A stretch of 39,272 nucleotides of DNA from VGRW01 sp041498295 (GTDB lineage: Bacteria > Myxococcota_A > UBA9160 > SZUA-336). The notes below the pieces were generated by a model that ran no database searches, was not told the DNA's origin, and saw only the letters and a program-made list of their open reading frames with translations. Below are positions 17,235 to 24,994 of the stretch, in pieces (within the stretch, counting starts at the first letter, position 1; every line of letters begins with the position of its first letter). A program made the translations under genes and the position numbers. The stretch lies in NCBI GenBank assembly GCA_041498295.1, contig JBGQIB010000024.1, forward strand, positions 1 to 39,272, read 5' to 3'.

Positions 17235-18120
17235 GACCGCGCGCGCGCCGCTCGGCGTCGCGCTCACTGCACACTGGCTGCAGCTCGACGCGATCGTACG
17301 GCTCGCGAAGCGCGCCGACGAGCTCGGCTACGCGCTGGTGCTCGTCGACGGCGATGCGAGCCTCGCGGCAGCCTCACCCGAGCGGCCGATCTACGATTCG
17401 ACCGCGCTCGGCACGGCGGCGGCGCTCGCCACGCGCGCCGCGCGCATCGGCTCGATCCACCTCGCTCACTTCTGGAACGCGGCGCTGCTCGCGCGCAACC
17501 TCGCGACCTTGCAGGAGCTCGCGGGCGGACGCCTCGTGAGTCTGTTCGGCGTCGGCGCGCCGCGGCAGAGCGCGCGCTTGGGTCTCGCGGCGCCGAACGC
17601 GGCGGAGCGGATCGCGCGCCTGGACGAGACACTCGAGGTCGTGCGCGCGCTGCTCGCGGGCGAAACTGTGACGCGCCGGGGGCGTTTCGTGGCGCTCGAC
17701 GGCGTGCGGATCACGCCGCCGTCCGTGCCGAGTCCGATCGCGGTGTCTGCGGCCGGTCCCCGCGCTCTCGAGCTCGTGCGGCGACACGCGGACATCTGGG
17801 ACGCGAACGTTCCGCCGCTGCGCGCCAAGCTCGAGCCGCTGCGCGCCAAGCTTGGTCGCACGCTGCCGACCTGGATCTGGATCTTCGCGCGACCCGGTGA
17901 GAGCCGGGCTGCGGCGCTCGCCGCGTATCGCCGCCACGCCCCGTGGTTCAAGGATCTCTCGGAAGCGGAGCTCGGCGACGCGGTGCTGTGGGGTGAGCCC
18001 GCGCGCTGTCGCGAGCGCCTCGCCGCGCTGCGCGTCGAGCTCGACGTGGCGCTGCCGATCGCCGATCTGACCGGCCTCGACGAACGAAATGCGGAGCGCG
18101 CGCTCGCCGCGCTCGTCTGA
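17227..18120 (+). CDS. LLM (luciferase-like) class flavin-dependent oxidoreductase
   Basis: 297 residues of the bacterial luciferase-like TIM barrel. Seen are LAKRADELGYALVLVDGD near the N-terminus, the strand RIGSIHLAHFWNAALLARNLATLQELAGGRLVSLFGVGA region split over residues 72-114, RLDETLEVVRALLAG, and AAGPRALELVRRHADIWD. These enzymes use FMN or F420; which one cannot be told here. The start GTG (17227) lies inside the Nudix gene, so the two are coupled. The substrate is unknown. Stop at 18120, 33 bp before the rhomboid gene. Confidence 0.85.
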   Translation: MSETARAPLGVALTAHWLQLDAIVRLAKRADELGYALVLVDGDASLAAASPERPIYDSTALGTAAALATRAARIGSIHLAHFWNAALLARNLATLQELAGGRLVSLFGVGAPRQSARLGLAAPNAAERIARLDETLEVVRALLAGETVTRRGRFVALDGVRITPPSVPSPIAVSAAGPRALELVRRHADIWDANVPPLRAKLEPLRAKLGRTLPTWIWIFARPGESRAAALAAYRRHAPWFKDLSEAELGDAVLWGEPARCRERLAALRVELDVALPIADLTGLDERNAERALAALV

Positions 18121-18141
18121 GCGGCAGACCTGCGAATTTCC

Positions 18142-18147
18142 TAGCCT
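18142..18147 (+). promoter_or_regulatory. -10-like hexamer of the rhomboid gene (TAGCCT)
   Basis: TAGCCT ends 6 nt before the GTG at 18154, within the 33-bp gap after the luciferase-like gene. Confidence 0.4.
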
Positions 18148-18153
18148 GGGTGC

Positions 18154-18921
18154 GTGTACGGACGCAATCGCGGCTATCAGATGAGCGGTGGAATTCCGGG
18201 CGCGACGCCGATGGTGCAGCGCATCATCGTGGCGAACAGCCTCATCTGGCTCTTCCAGCTTCTGTTCGCGCGTACCGGCGTGCCGCTCACGGAGCTCGGC
18301 GAGCTGAGCGTCGACGGAGTCTTTCGCCATCTCCAGATCTGGCAGCCCTTCACGTACATGTGGCTGCACGATCCGCAGTCACCCCTGCACCTCCTGTTCA
18401 ACATGCTGTTCTTCTGGATGACGGCGCCGCCGCTCGAGATGGTCTGGGGATCGAGGCGCTTCCTCCGCTTCTACATCGTGTGCGGCGTCGGCGCGGGCTT
18501 CGCGATCCTCGCTTGGAACGCGCTCGCGTCGACCTGGAATCCGTTCATGACGCAGATCCCGACGCTCGGGGCCTCCGGCGCGATCTACGGCGTGGTGACG
18601 GCGTTCACCCTGCTCTGGCCGGATCGCACGATCATGCTGTTGTTCCCGCCGATCCCGATGAAGGCGATCTGGTTCGTCCCGACGCTATTCGTGCTGCAAT
18701 TCGTGATGGGTGGCGACCGGAATGTGAGTTACATCGGCCATCTCGGCGGTGTGCTCGTGGCGGCGTTCGTGTTGCGTTCGGAGCTGCGGCGCGCACTGGG
18801 ATGGAGCTCGCTCACGCATCGCTGGCACCGCCTCCGCATGCGCAATCGCTTGCGTGCAGTACGGCGGGAAGAGTTCGAGCGGCGTCGCAACTCCGACGAC
18901 GATCAACACACCTATCACTGA
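18154..18921 (+). CDS. Rhomboid family intramembrane serine protease
   Basis: 255 residues with about six membrane segments. The catalytic serine S141 is in GASGAIYG and the partner histidine H196 in YIGHLGG, with HLLFNMLFFW (H79, N83) providing the oxyanion residues and QPFTYMWLH the preceding loop. The protein cuts membrane proteins within their transmembrane segments; its substrate is unknown. The C-terminus is a cytoplasmic basic tail rich in Arg. The GTG at 18154 is preferred because of the adjacent TAGCCT; an ATG at residue 10 is an alternative. Confidence 0.93.
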   Translation: MYGRNRGYQMSGGIPGATPMVQRIIVANSLIWLFQLLFARTGVPLTELGELSVDGVFRHLQIWQPFTYMWLHDPQSPLHLLFNMLFFWMTAPPLEMVWGSRRFLRFYIVCGVGAGFAILAWNALASTWNPFMTQIPTLGASGAIYGVVTAFTLLWPDRTIMLLFPPIPMKAIWFVPTLFVLQFVMGGDRNVSYIGHLGGVLVAAFVLRSELRRALGWSSLTHRWHRLRMRNRLRAVRREEFERRRNSDDDQHTYH

Positions 18922-18946
18922 CTGACCGGAAGATCAGCCGACGCTG

Positions 18947-18990
18947 AAAAACGCGACGGGCCCTGCAACCGTCGTCGCAGGACCCGTCGC
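18947..18990 (-). terminator. Intrinsic terminator, minus strand
   Basis: The arms 18953-18966 and 18977-18990 form a 14-bp GC-rich stem with a 10-nt loop, followed on the minus strand by G and five T residues (18951-18947). One position is a C-A mismatch in plus-strand RNA but a G-U pair in minus-strand RNA, and no T run follows on the plus strand, so it works for leftward transcription. It is the only clear intrinsic terminator in the window. Confidence 0.8.
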
Positions 18991-19063
18991 AACACTCGCT
19001 GGGATTTTCTCTCCGACCCTCGGCGGCGGCCCACCGCACCCCGCTCACTCATCCGCCACCGAC
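18947..19063 (-). ncRNA. Candidate small RNA of about 115 nt, not matched to a known family
   Basis: The gap between the rhomboid and RNA methyltransferase genes holds a self-contained leftward unit: a near-consensus promoter (TTGACA at 19094-19099, 18-nt spacer, TAGAAT at 19070-19075), a predicted start near 19063, and an intrinsic terminator at its end. The transcript can form a 9-bp 5' stem (19053-19061 with 19021-19029) around a G-rich 23-nt loop, a single-stranded purine-rich stretch containing GGAGAGAAAAUCCC, and the terminator hairpin. SRP, 6S, tmRNA and RNase P signatures were looked for and not seen. A 45-codon Arg-rich frame also begins at 19052 but runs through the terminator. Confidence 0.6.
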
Positions 19064-19069
19064 GGGCGG

Positions 19070-19099
19070 ATTCTATTTTTCGCGGCGGAACAATGTCAA
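19070..19099 (-). promoter_or_regulatory. Sigma-70-type promoter of the candidate small RNA
   Basis: Minus strand: TTGACA (19099-19094), 18-nt spacer, TAGAAT (19075-19070). This is the best -35/-10 pair seen in the window. The -35 overlaps the TGA stop of the RNA methyltransferase gene, so the small RNA begins just past that gene. Confidence 0.7.
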
Positions 19100-20190
19100 T
19101 CGCGTTCGAGCGAAACGACGATTTCGACGTGATGTGTCTGCGGAAGCGCGTCGAGCGAAACGAGCCGGCGCAAGCTGTATTGGGGGCCGATGCGCGCGAG
19201 ATCGCGCGCCAAGGTCGCGGGCTCGCACGAGACATACACGATGCGGCGAGCGCCGCACTCGCGCAGGGCGTCCGACACACTTTGGTGACACCCGACACGC
19301 GGCGGGTTGAGCAGCACGAGCTCCGGCCGCAGGCGCGCGAGATTTCGCGGCGCCCAGAGCTCAGCGGGCTCGGCGATCACTTCCGCCGACGCGTTCCGCG
19401 CCGCGTTCGCCGCCGCCGCGGGTGAGCGCTCGAGCGCGACGACGCGCGCGAAACGCTCGACCAAGCGCGCCGTGTAGAAGCCGACGCCGCAGTACAGCTC
19501 CACCGCGAGCGCGCCGCGCCCACACGCATCGAGCACGACCTCGAGCCAGCGTTCCCAGAGCGCGCGGTTTGCTTGGAAGAACGCGCCAGCGTCGATCTCG
19601 AGTCGCTTGCCGGCGACTTCGACGTCGGCGCCGAAGCCGCGGATCTCGACCTCGCCTGTGCCGCTCGGTCGCGACTCGCGCAAGCGAGTGAGCGCGCCTT
19701 GAGTCTCTGCATCGAGCACGGCGCAGCGCTCGACGTCGACGATCTCGTGCGAAGCGCGCGCGCGAAAGCCGACCCGACCCCCCGCATGCGCGATGCGCGC
19801 GCGAGCGCGGTAGCCGAGCGCGTGCGGCGAGGCCACGACCTCGATCTCCGGCAGGTCGACCCGACCCCCGATGCGCTCGAGAGCCGCGCGCGCGATCGCA
19901 ATGCGCGCGCGCGATTGCTCCGCCTCGTCGACGTGAAGCCAGGAGCAGCCGCCACAGCGCGTGTAGTAGGGGCACGGTGCCTCGCGCCGCGCCGGACCAG
20001 CCACGAGGATCTCGGCGATCTCCGCGCGCGCGAAGCGGCGGCGAACTTCGGAGACGCGCGCGCGCACCCGATCTCCCGGTGTGGCGCGCGCGACGAACAC
20101 GGTGAGTCCCCCGCTGTGCGCGATACCATCGCCGCCGGCCGCGAGCGCCTCGATCGCGAGCTCGAGCTCGGCGCCTGGCGCGACGCTCAA
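19096..20190 (-). CDS. TrmA/RlmD-family RNA m5U methyltransferase
   Basis: A 364-residue RNA uracil-5 methyltransferase. It has an N-terminal TRAM domain, a 4Fe-4S cluster motif with C73, C79, C82 (in CPYYTRCGGC) and C156, the SAM loop ELYCGVGFYTA, LLNPPRVG, and the nucleophile C322 in VYVSCEPATLARDL, with a final glutamate in HHVEIVVSL. It methylates a uridine of rRNA or tRNA; RlmD- or RlmC-like specificity is likely but not decided. The TTG start at 20190 overlaps the gspB stop (TTGA). Its position after gspAB is probably a matter of cotranscription. Confidence 0.92.
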   Translation of the reverse strand: MSVAPGAELELAIEALAAGGDGIAHSGGLTVFVARATPGDRVRARVSEVRRRFARAEIAEILVAGPARREAPCPYYTRCGGCSWLHVDEAEQSRARIAIARAALERIGGRVDLPEIEVVASPHALGYRARARIAHAGGRVGFRARASHEIVDVERCAVLDAETQGALTRLRESRPSGTGEVEIRGFGADVEVAGKRLEIDAGAFFQANRALWERWLEVVLDACGRGALAVELYCGVGFYTARLVERFARVVALERSPAAAANAARNASAEVIAEPAELWAPRNLARLRPELVLLNPPRVGCHQSVSDALRECGARRIVYVSCEPATLARDLARIGPQYSLRRLVSLDALPQTHHVEIVVSLERD

Positions 20191-21194
20191 GGCGTTGGGC
20201 GGATCACGCGGCTCGTCGAGCCGACGCGGATCTCCACGGCGCCGGGGTCGATGCGGTACACGAGCACGCCGCCGACGATGTCACCCTCGTGCGCGTCCGC
20301 GACGTTCTGCTGCTCGAAGCGCAGCGTCGCGACCCGGCGCTCCGAGATCGGATGCCAGCGAATGCTCTCTACGCGCACGGGCGGGAAAGGCGTGACTGCG
20401 GCGGCCGCGGGGTCGTCGCCGTACTTCGCCGGTTCGTCGCGGCGCGCGCTCTCGCTCGCGGCTGTCTCGGCCTTCGGCGTTGGCTTGGGTCTTGGCTTCG
20501 CCTTCGGCTTCGGCGCTGGGGCCGGTGTCGCTGCCGCGGCCGTCGGAGGCGCAGCCGCTGGAGGCACGCTGGGAACGGCCGCGGCGCTCTCTGGAGCTGG
20601 GTTCGCCGTCGCTGCCGGCAGCGGAACCGGAACCGATGGCGGCGGTGGAGCCGGCGGGTTCGCGCGCGCGGCTGCTTCCAGCTCGGCCTCGCGCTGCGTG
20701 TTCGCGGCAGCAACTGCCTCCGCTTGAGCCGCTTCGAGGCGGTCGCGCTCTGCGCGCGCTTCCGCCTCCGGGTCGATCGCGGGCGCGGGCGCCGGCTCGG
20801 CCGGCGTCGGTGAAGCGGCGACCGCGGCAGGAGCTTCGGCCTCCGCCGCGGTGGCCCGATCCATCTCGGCGTCGGTGGCGGCGGCCTCGCGCTCCATCTG
20901 CTCGAGCGCTGCCTCTCCCTCGGCTGGGTTCTTGGCCCCGGCCACCGCGGGCGCAGCGACCTGCTGCCCGCCGGCGAATCTCGCGAGTTTGCCGCTGCGA
21001 TACAGCCATGCGCCTCCGCCCGCTGCGGCGAGGAGGAGCACGATTCCGGCGAGCGCGAGGCCGCGCCGGCTCGAGCGCCGCGCTGGGCGCGGGAACGGAA
21101 TCTCGTCGGTGACCGAGCCGCGCAGATCACGCGACGGATGCGCGGCGCTGCGCTCGCGTTGCAGCTTGCGCAGCGCGTCGAGAATCGTGCTCAC
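20187..21194 (-). CDS. gspB: General secretion pathway protein GspB
   Basis: 335 residues starting with MSTILDALRKLQRER, the hallmark N-terminus of GspB. A single membrane segment (about 45-66) is followed by a long, low-complexity Ala/Pro/Glu/Lys-rich periplasmic linker (about 80-265) and the small C-terminal GspB domain (about 275-335: VESIRWHPISERRVATLRF through VGGVLVYRIDPGAVEIRV). GspB works with the ATPase GspA in placing the type II secretion secretin through the cell wall. The GTG start overlaps the gspA stop (GTGA). The linker explains the skewed base composition of this stretch. Confidence 0.92.
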   Translation of the reverse strand: MSTILDALRKLQRERSAAHPSRDLRGSVTDEIPFPRPARRSSRRGLALAGIVLLLAAAGGGAWLYRSGKLARFAGGQQVAAPAVAGAKNPAEGEAALEQMEREAAATDAEMDRATAAEAEAPAAVAASPTPAEPAPAPAIDPEAEARAERDRLEAAQAEAVAAANTQREAELEAAARANPPAPPPPSVPVPLPAATANPAPESAAAVPSVPPAAAPPTAAAATPAPAPKPKAKPRPKPTPKAETAASESARRDEPAKYGDDPAAAAVTPFPPVRVESIRWHPISERRVATLRFEQQNVADAHEGDIVGGVLVYRIDPGAVEIRVGSTSRVIRPTP

Positions 21195-22822
21195 GAGTCG
21201 TCACCGGCGTAGAGGCGGGGCGTCGTGTAGTCGAGCGCCTGGTACAGCGCGATCAAGGTCTCGGGGCCGAGCTGACCCGACGCCTCGAGCGAGCTCGCGC
21301 GCTGGAACTCCTTCACGGCGTTCGCGGTCAGCTCGTCGTACTCGCCAGAGGCGTCGCCGGCCTTGAGATACCCGAGCTCGGTGAGTCGCGCCTGCAGCCA
21401 GCGCACCGCGGCGCCCTTCATGCCGGCGTTCAGCGCGGGCAGTGACTCGAAGTTTGTCCACAGATAGAACATGCGCCCGGTCCAGACGTGCTGGAGCTGC
21501 TCGCGGTCGAGCTCGAGCTCGTCGCTGGCCATGCCGAGATGGGCGCGACCTTCAGCGTCCATCCCGATCAGCGCCACGTAGCGGCGCTCGCCGTGTGTCT
21601 GGAGCTCGAGGATGGCGGGCAGGTCGAGGGCGGTCAGCATCTCGGCGGTCCCGTGCGTCGCAAGCACGAGCAGCGGCGAGACCGAACGGACGGCGTCCGG
21701 GTAGAGGTTCGGATCGAGCTCGCCGCCCACCGTTTGCCGATAGCCCCACGCGCCGAGCAGCGCCTCGAGCGCATCCGCCGCGCTCGCGTTCGCCGAGATC
21801 GCATCGATACGCGGCGGCAGCGGCGCCGACGAGACCGGCGCGATCGCCGCGGGCGACACCAGTGACTCCGCAGGCGCCGCGCTGGCCGAAGGCAGCGGAG
21901 TCGCGCGCGGGCGCGGCAAGAACGCGGTCGCGAGGAACCCGCCGGCGAGACCTGCGGCGACGAGACCCGCCGCGAGCCCGCGGCGCAGACCCGTGGCGGC
22001 GCGCCAGCCGCCGAGCTCCGTCGCGGGCAGCTCGCGCGCGGCGCGGCGAATCAGGCGCGCGTCGATCTCGCGACGCCCTTCTGTGTAGCCCGCGAGCAGC
22101 GCCCGGTCCGCGAGCGCGTTGATCAGACGCGGAATGCCGTGCGACCTGCGGGTGAGCGTGCGCAGCGCGCCGCTCGAGAACAGGCGCGGATCCGCGAGCC
22201 CCGCGACGCGCAAGCGATGTTCGACGTACTCGCCGACCTCGGGCCGAGACAGCGGGCGCAGCGACCAGCGCACGGTGATGCGCTGTCGGAGCTGGCGCAG
22301 GTCCGCGCGCGACAGGTTCTCCTCGAGCTCCGGCTGGCCGATCAGCACGATCTGCAAGAGCTTCGCGCGATCGGTCTCGAGGTTGGAGAGCAGCCGGACC
22401 TGCTCGAGCACCGCGGGATCCAGGTTCTGCGCTTCGTCGATGACCAAGAGGACGCGCCGGCCGCCGGCGTTCTTCTCGACCAGAAACTGATTCAGCGAGT
22501 CGAGTAAGTCAGTGCGTGTGCGCGCGACGGTCGGCAGGCCGAACTCGCGGTTGATGGCGGAGAGCAGCTCCACCTCGCTCGGGCTCGGGTTGAAGATATA
22601 GGCGATCTCCGCGTCGCTGCCGATGCGGTCGAGGAGCGTGCGGCACAGGGTCGTCTTGCCGGTGCCGACCTGGCCGATGACCTCGATGAAGCCCTCGCCC
22701 TCCTCGATGCCGTAGAGCAGGTGCGCGAGCGCTTCGCGGTGCGAGGCCGACAGGAACAGGTACCGGGGATCGGGCGCGAGCGAGAACGGCTTCTCGCGCA
22801 GTCCGTAAAACCCGGTGTACAT
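21191..22822 (-). CDS. gspA: General secretion pathway ATPase GspA (ExeA-like)
   Basis: 543 residues with the ExeA plan: MYTGFYGLREKPFSLAPDP start, AAA ATPase with Walker A GQVGTGKT (50-57) and Walker B LLVIDEAQNL, sensor region LIGQPEL, one membrane segment near 285-305, a periplasmic domain, and a C-terminal peptidoglycan-binding domain (about 470-535: AAVRWLQARLTELGYL, YDELTANAVKEFQ). GspA uses ATP and peptidoglycan contact to help secretin assembly. No T2SS core genes are in this window, so they must lie elsewhere. The ATG at 22822 fits the family start; no TANNNT box at 6-10 nt is seen here. Confidence 0.93.
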   Translation of the reverse strand: MYTGFYGLREKPFSLAPDPRYLFLSASHREALAHLLYGIEEGEGFIEVIGQVGTGKTTLCRTLLDRIGSDAEIAYIFNPSPSEVELLSAINREFGLPTVARTRTDLLDSLNQFLVEKNAGGRRVLLVIDEAQNLDPAVLEQVRLLSNLETDRAKLLQIVLIGQPELEENLSRADLRQLRQRITVRWSLRPLSRPEVGEYVEHRLRVAGLADPRLFSSGALRTLTRRSHGIPRLINALADRALLAGYTEGRREIDARLIRRAARELPATELGGWRAATGLRRGLAAGLVAAGLAGGFLATAFLPRPRATPLPSASAAPAESLVSPAAIAPVSSAPLPPRIDAISANASAADALEALLGAWGYRQTVGGELDPNLYPDAVRSVSPLLVLATHGTAEMLTALDLPAILELQTHGERRYVALIGMDAEGRAHLGMASDELELDREQLQHVWTGRMFYLWTNFESLPALNAGMKGAAVRWLQARLTELGYLKAGDASGEYDELTANAVKEFQRASSLEASGQLGPETLIALYQALDYTTPRLYAGDDS

Positions 22823-22914
22823 CTGGAGGCCCTTCTCCGCTATGCCGCCCCGGTCCGCCCGCGCGAGACCCGCGCGGGCCCCGTGAGGCAGGGCCGGGTG
22901 GTGGGGCAGGGTGA

Positions 22915-22920
22915 TATTCT
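22915..22920 (+). promoter_or_regulatory. -10-like hexamer of the pantothenate kinase gene (TATTCT)
   Basis: TATTCT ends 9 nt before the ATG at 22930. It lies in the 107-bp divergent gap with gspA. Confidence 0.5.
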
Positions 22921-22929
22921 GCGCCCCGT

Positions 22930-23784
22930 ATGTCCAACCAAAACCGTGGCTCGATCGCCAGCGCGGGCGCCACGGTGGGCGCGGACGCCGGCGCGACTCT
23001 GTGCAAGCTGGTGCTCCCGGCTCCGACGGAGCTCCGCACCGTGAAATTCCCTTCCGGGGATCTGGCTTCGCTGCGCCAGTACCTCGGTGAGTGGAAGCCG
23101 CGGCGCGTCATCGCGACGGGCGGAGGCGCGTCGCGCCTGGCGCGCGAGCTCCGCGACATCGAGGTTCACACGGTCCCCGAGTTCGCGGCCTGGGCGCGCG
23201 GGGCCCCGCTCCTGGCGGCACGCATAGGGCTCGAGCTGCCGGAGAAGTATCTCGTGGCGGTGGTCGGCACGGGCACGTCGGTGCTCGCGATCGAGCCGGG
23301 CGGCGCGAAACGAATCGGTGGCAGCGCGCTCGGAGGCGGCACGCTGCTCGGGCTCGGGCGGCTCTTGCTCGGGGTCGACTCGTTCGACGAGATCTGTGAG
23401 CTCGCCAGCCGCGGCGATCGCCGGCGCGTGGATCTTTCGGTCGGTGACATCTATCCCGGTGGCGAGATCGCCCTGCCCGCCGACTTGAACGCCTCGAGCT
23501 TCGCCAAGCTCGAGTCGCGCGAGCCACCCGACCTCGCGCATGCACTCGTCGGCATGCTCGGCGAGAACATCGGGCTGATCTGCGGGAACCTCGCGCGCGC
23601 ATCCCGCGCCGGCGCCGTCGTGTATTGCGGCTCGACTCTGCTGCACAACCGCGAGCTGCAGGAAATCCTGCGCTGGGTCACGGCGATGCACGGCGCGACG
23701 GCGCACTTCCCCGAGCACGGCGCTTTCTGCGGTGCGCTCGGCGCCGTGGCGATGATCGACGGCGAAGGCGCGCATCCCGCCTAG
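22930..23784 (+). CDS. coaW: Type II pantothenate kinase
   Basis: 284 residues of the type II (eukaryote/Staphylococcus-like) pantothenate kinase family, which phosphorylates pantothenate in the first committed step of CoA synthesis. Motifs: GADAGATLCKLV (nucleotide loop), IATGGGASRLA, AVVGTGTSVLAI, RIGGSALGGGTLLGL and DLSVGDIYPGG, all typical of this group rather than of CoaX or CoaA. The stop TAG at 23782-23784 shares the palindrome CTAG with the TAG stop of the opposing AMIN-like gene, so the two genes overlap by 4 bp. Confidence 0.9.
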   Translation: MSNQNRGSIASAGATVGADAGATLCKLVLPAPTELRTVKFPSGDLASLRQYLGEWKPRRVIATGGGASRLARELRDIEVHTVPEFAAWARGAPLLAARIGLELPEKYLVAVVGTGTSVLAIEPGGAKRIGGSALGGGTLLGLGRLLLGVDSFDEICELASRGDRRRVDLSVGDIYPGGEIALPADLNASSFAKLESREPPDLAHALVGMLGENIGLICGNLARASRAGAVVYCGSTLLHNRELQEILRWVTAMHGATAHFPEHGAFCGALGAVAMIDGEGAHPA

Positions 23785-24863
23785 CGCGCTTCGTCGCGCC
23801 TGCGCTCGACGCGGTTCACGCGGTCGCGCAGCACCTTCAGCTCTTCGCTCGCCTCCCCGAGGCGCTCCTCGAGCGCGACGCGAGCGCGCACCTCCTGGTC
23901 GAGGCGCTGCTCGAGCACGCCGGTCGCATCCGCCGCGAGGCGTAGCTCGTCGTTCGAGATGCCCTCTACACCGAGCGGCGTAGGCCGAAGCGGCGCGGCG
24001 CGAGTCACTTGGGAGGGCTCGGCGGAGCGCTTGCGCACGGCGAAGCCGAGCGCGCCGACGAGCGCGGCGACCACGACCGTTCCGAGCGCCAGCAGCCAGG
24101 GAAAGCCGGAGTCCGGCGGCAGCGGCTCCGGAGCGACTTCGGGCGCGGGCTGCGCTGGTGCCTCGGCCTCGGCTGCGGGTTCGGGTGCGGCTTCGGGCTC
24201 GGGCGCAGTGGCCTCCACTTCGGGAGCCGTGACTTCGGGCTCGGCGGCCTCGGCCGCAGCGGCTTCGGGAGCCGGCGGCTCGGACGCCGCTTCCGCGCCC
24301 TCGACAGGCTCACCGCTCACTCCGGGCGTGACCGGGGCCGCTTCGACGTGTTGCGGCTCGGGCTCCGGCTTGGCTTCGGCTTCGTGTTCGGGCGCGGGGA
24401 TGGGCGCGTTCTTCAGCGACCCGACCGAGGTCGCGGGCGCGAGCGGAGTCACTCCGCTGGGCACCGCGAACTCCGCCGCCCCGGCGGGCGCGAGATCGAT
24501 CACCAGGCGCGTCGGCTTCGCGAGCAAGTACGCGCGCACGCGGCGCTCGCGCGGCTCGAGCGATACGTGCGTGCCGACACGCATCGCCTCGATCGTCACC
24601 GTCCCGACCTGCGCGAGCTTGGTGTGCAGGACGCGCTCGCGCCTGCCGAGATCCGCGTCGAGATAGAAGCTCTCTTCGCCGGGCGCCGGCCCGCGTTCCC
24701 AAGCGATCTCGGCGTTGCCATCGAGCTCGATCACGACGCGGTCGAAGCCGGGATGCGCGCCGACGCGAACGTCGTGCACGTGCGTGCGCTCCTGCGCCGT
24801 CGCAAACGCGGCGCACGCGGCGAGCACGACCGAGATTGCGATCGATGTCAGCACAGGTCGCAT
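23781..24863 (-). CDS. AMIN-like domain membrane protein with C-terminal coiled coil
   Basis: 360 residues. A signal peptide (MRPVLTSIAISVVLAACAAFATA) is followed by an AMIN-like beta domain (about 25-125: VHDVRVGAHPGFDRVVIELDG through PTRLVIDLAP), a long Pro/Glu/Ala-rich linker, one membrane segment (about 270-290), and a cytoplasmic C-terminal coiled coil rich in Glu and Arg. AMIN domains localise proteins to the periplasm or envelope, often with peptidoglycan or secretin partners; the identity here is inferred from the pattern. The ATG at 24863 has GGGAGA 5 nt upstream. Its original upstream region was separated from lhgO by the insertion sequence. Confidence 0.72.
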   Translation of the reverse strand: MRPVLTSIAISVVLAACAAFATAQERTHVHDVRVGAHPGFDRVVIELDGNAEIAWERGPAPGEESFYLDADLGRRERVLHTKLAQVGTVTIEAMRVGTHVSLEPRERRVRAYLLAKPTRLVIDLAPAGAAEFAVPSGVTPLAPATSVGSLKNAPIPAPEHEAEAKPEPEPQHVEAAPVTPGVSGEPVEGAEAASEPPAPEAAAAEAAEPEVTAPEVEATAPEPEAAPEPAAEAEAPAQPAPEVAPEPLPPDSGFPWLLALGTVVVAALVGALGFAVRKRSAEPSQVTRAAPLRPTPLGVEGISNDELRLAADATGVLEQRLDQEVRARVALEERLGEASEELKVLRDRVNRVERRRDEAR

Positions 24864-24919
24864 CGTTCTCCCTCGGCGCGGAGCCACAGCTACGCATCAG
24901 GAGTCGGCAAGTACACGGC

Positions 24920-24928
24920 TGAACTATA
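24920..24928. repeat. Target-site duplication, left copy (TGAACTATA)
   Basis: TGAACTATA immediately flanks the left IS end and is repeated exactly at 26150-26158. A duplication of 9 bp is typical of IS1-like elements. Its minus-strand TATAGT is a -10-like box for the AMIN-like gene. Confidence 0.85.
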
Positions 24929-24938
24929 GGTTGTGTCC
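24929..24938 (+). repeat. Left terminal inverted repeat of the IS
   Basis: GGTTGTGTCC, the inward-reading left end; its first eight bases match the right end. Confidence 0.75.
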
Positions 24939-24994
24939 TTGAGACTGTGCCTCACAGTGCCGTTGGGATCGCTCCGGCACTGCGGGGAGCGACG

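Noticed and set aside
18947..18990. Hairpin as a terminator for the rhomboid gene (plus strand)
   Set aside because: No T run follows on the plus strand and the stem has a C-A mismatch in that orientation.
18915..19052. 45-codon arginine-rich frame overlapping the small-RNA candidate
   Set aside because: It reads straight through the terminator stem and T run and has no ribosome site; the RNA interpretation explains more of the sequence.
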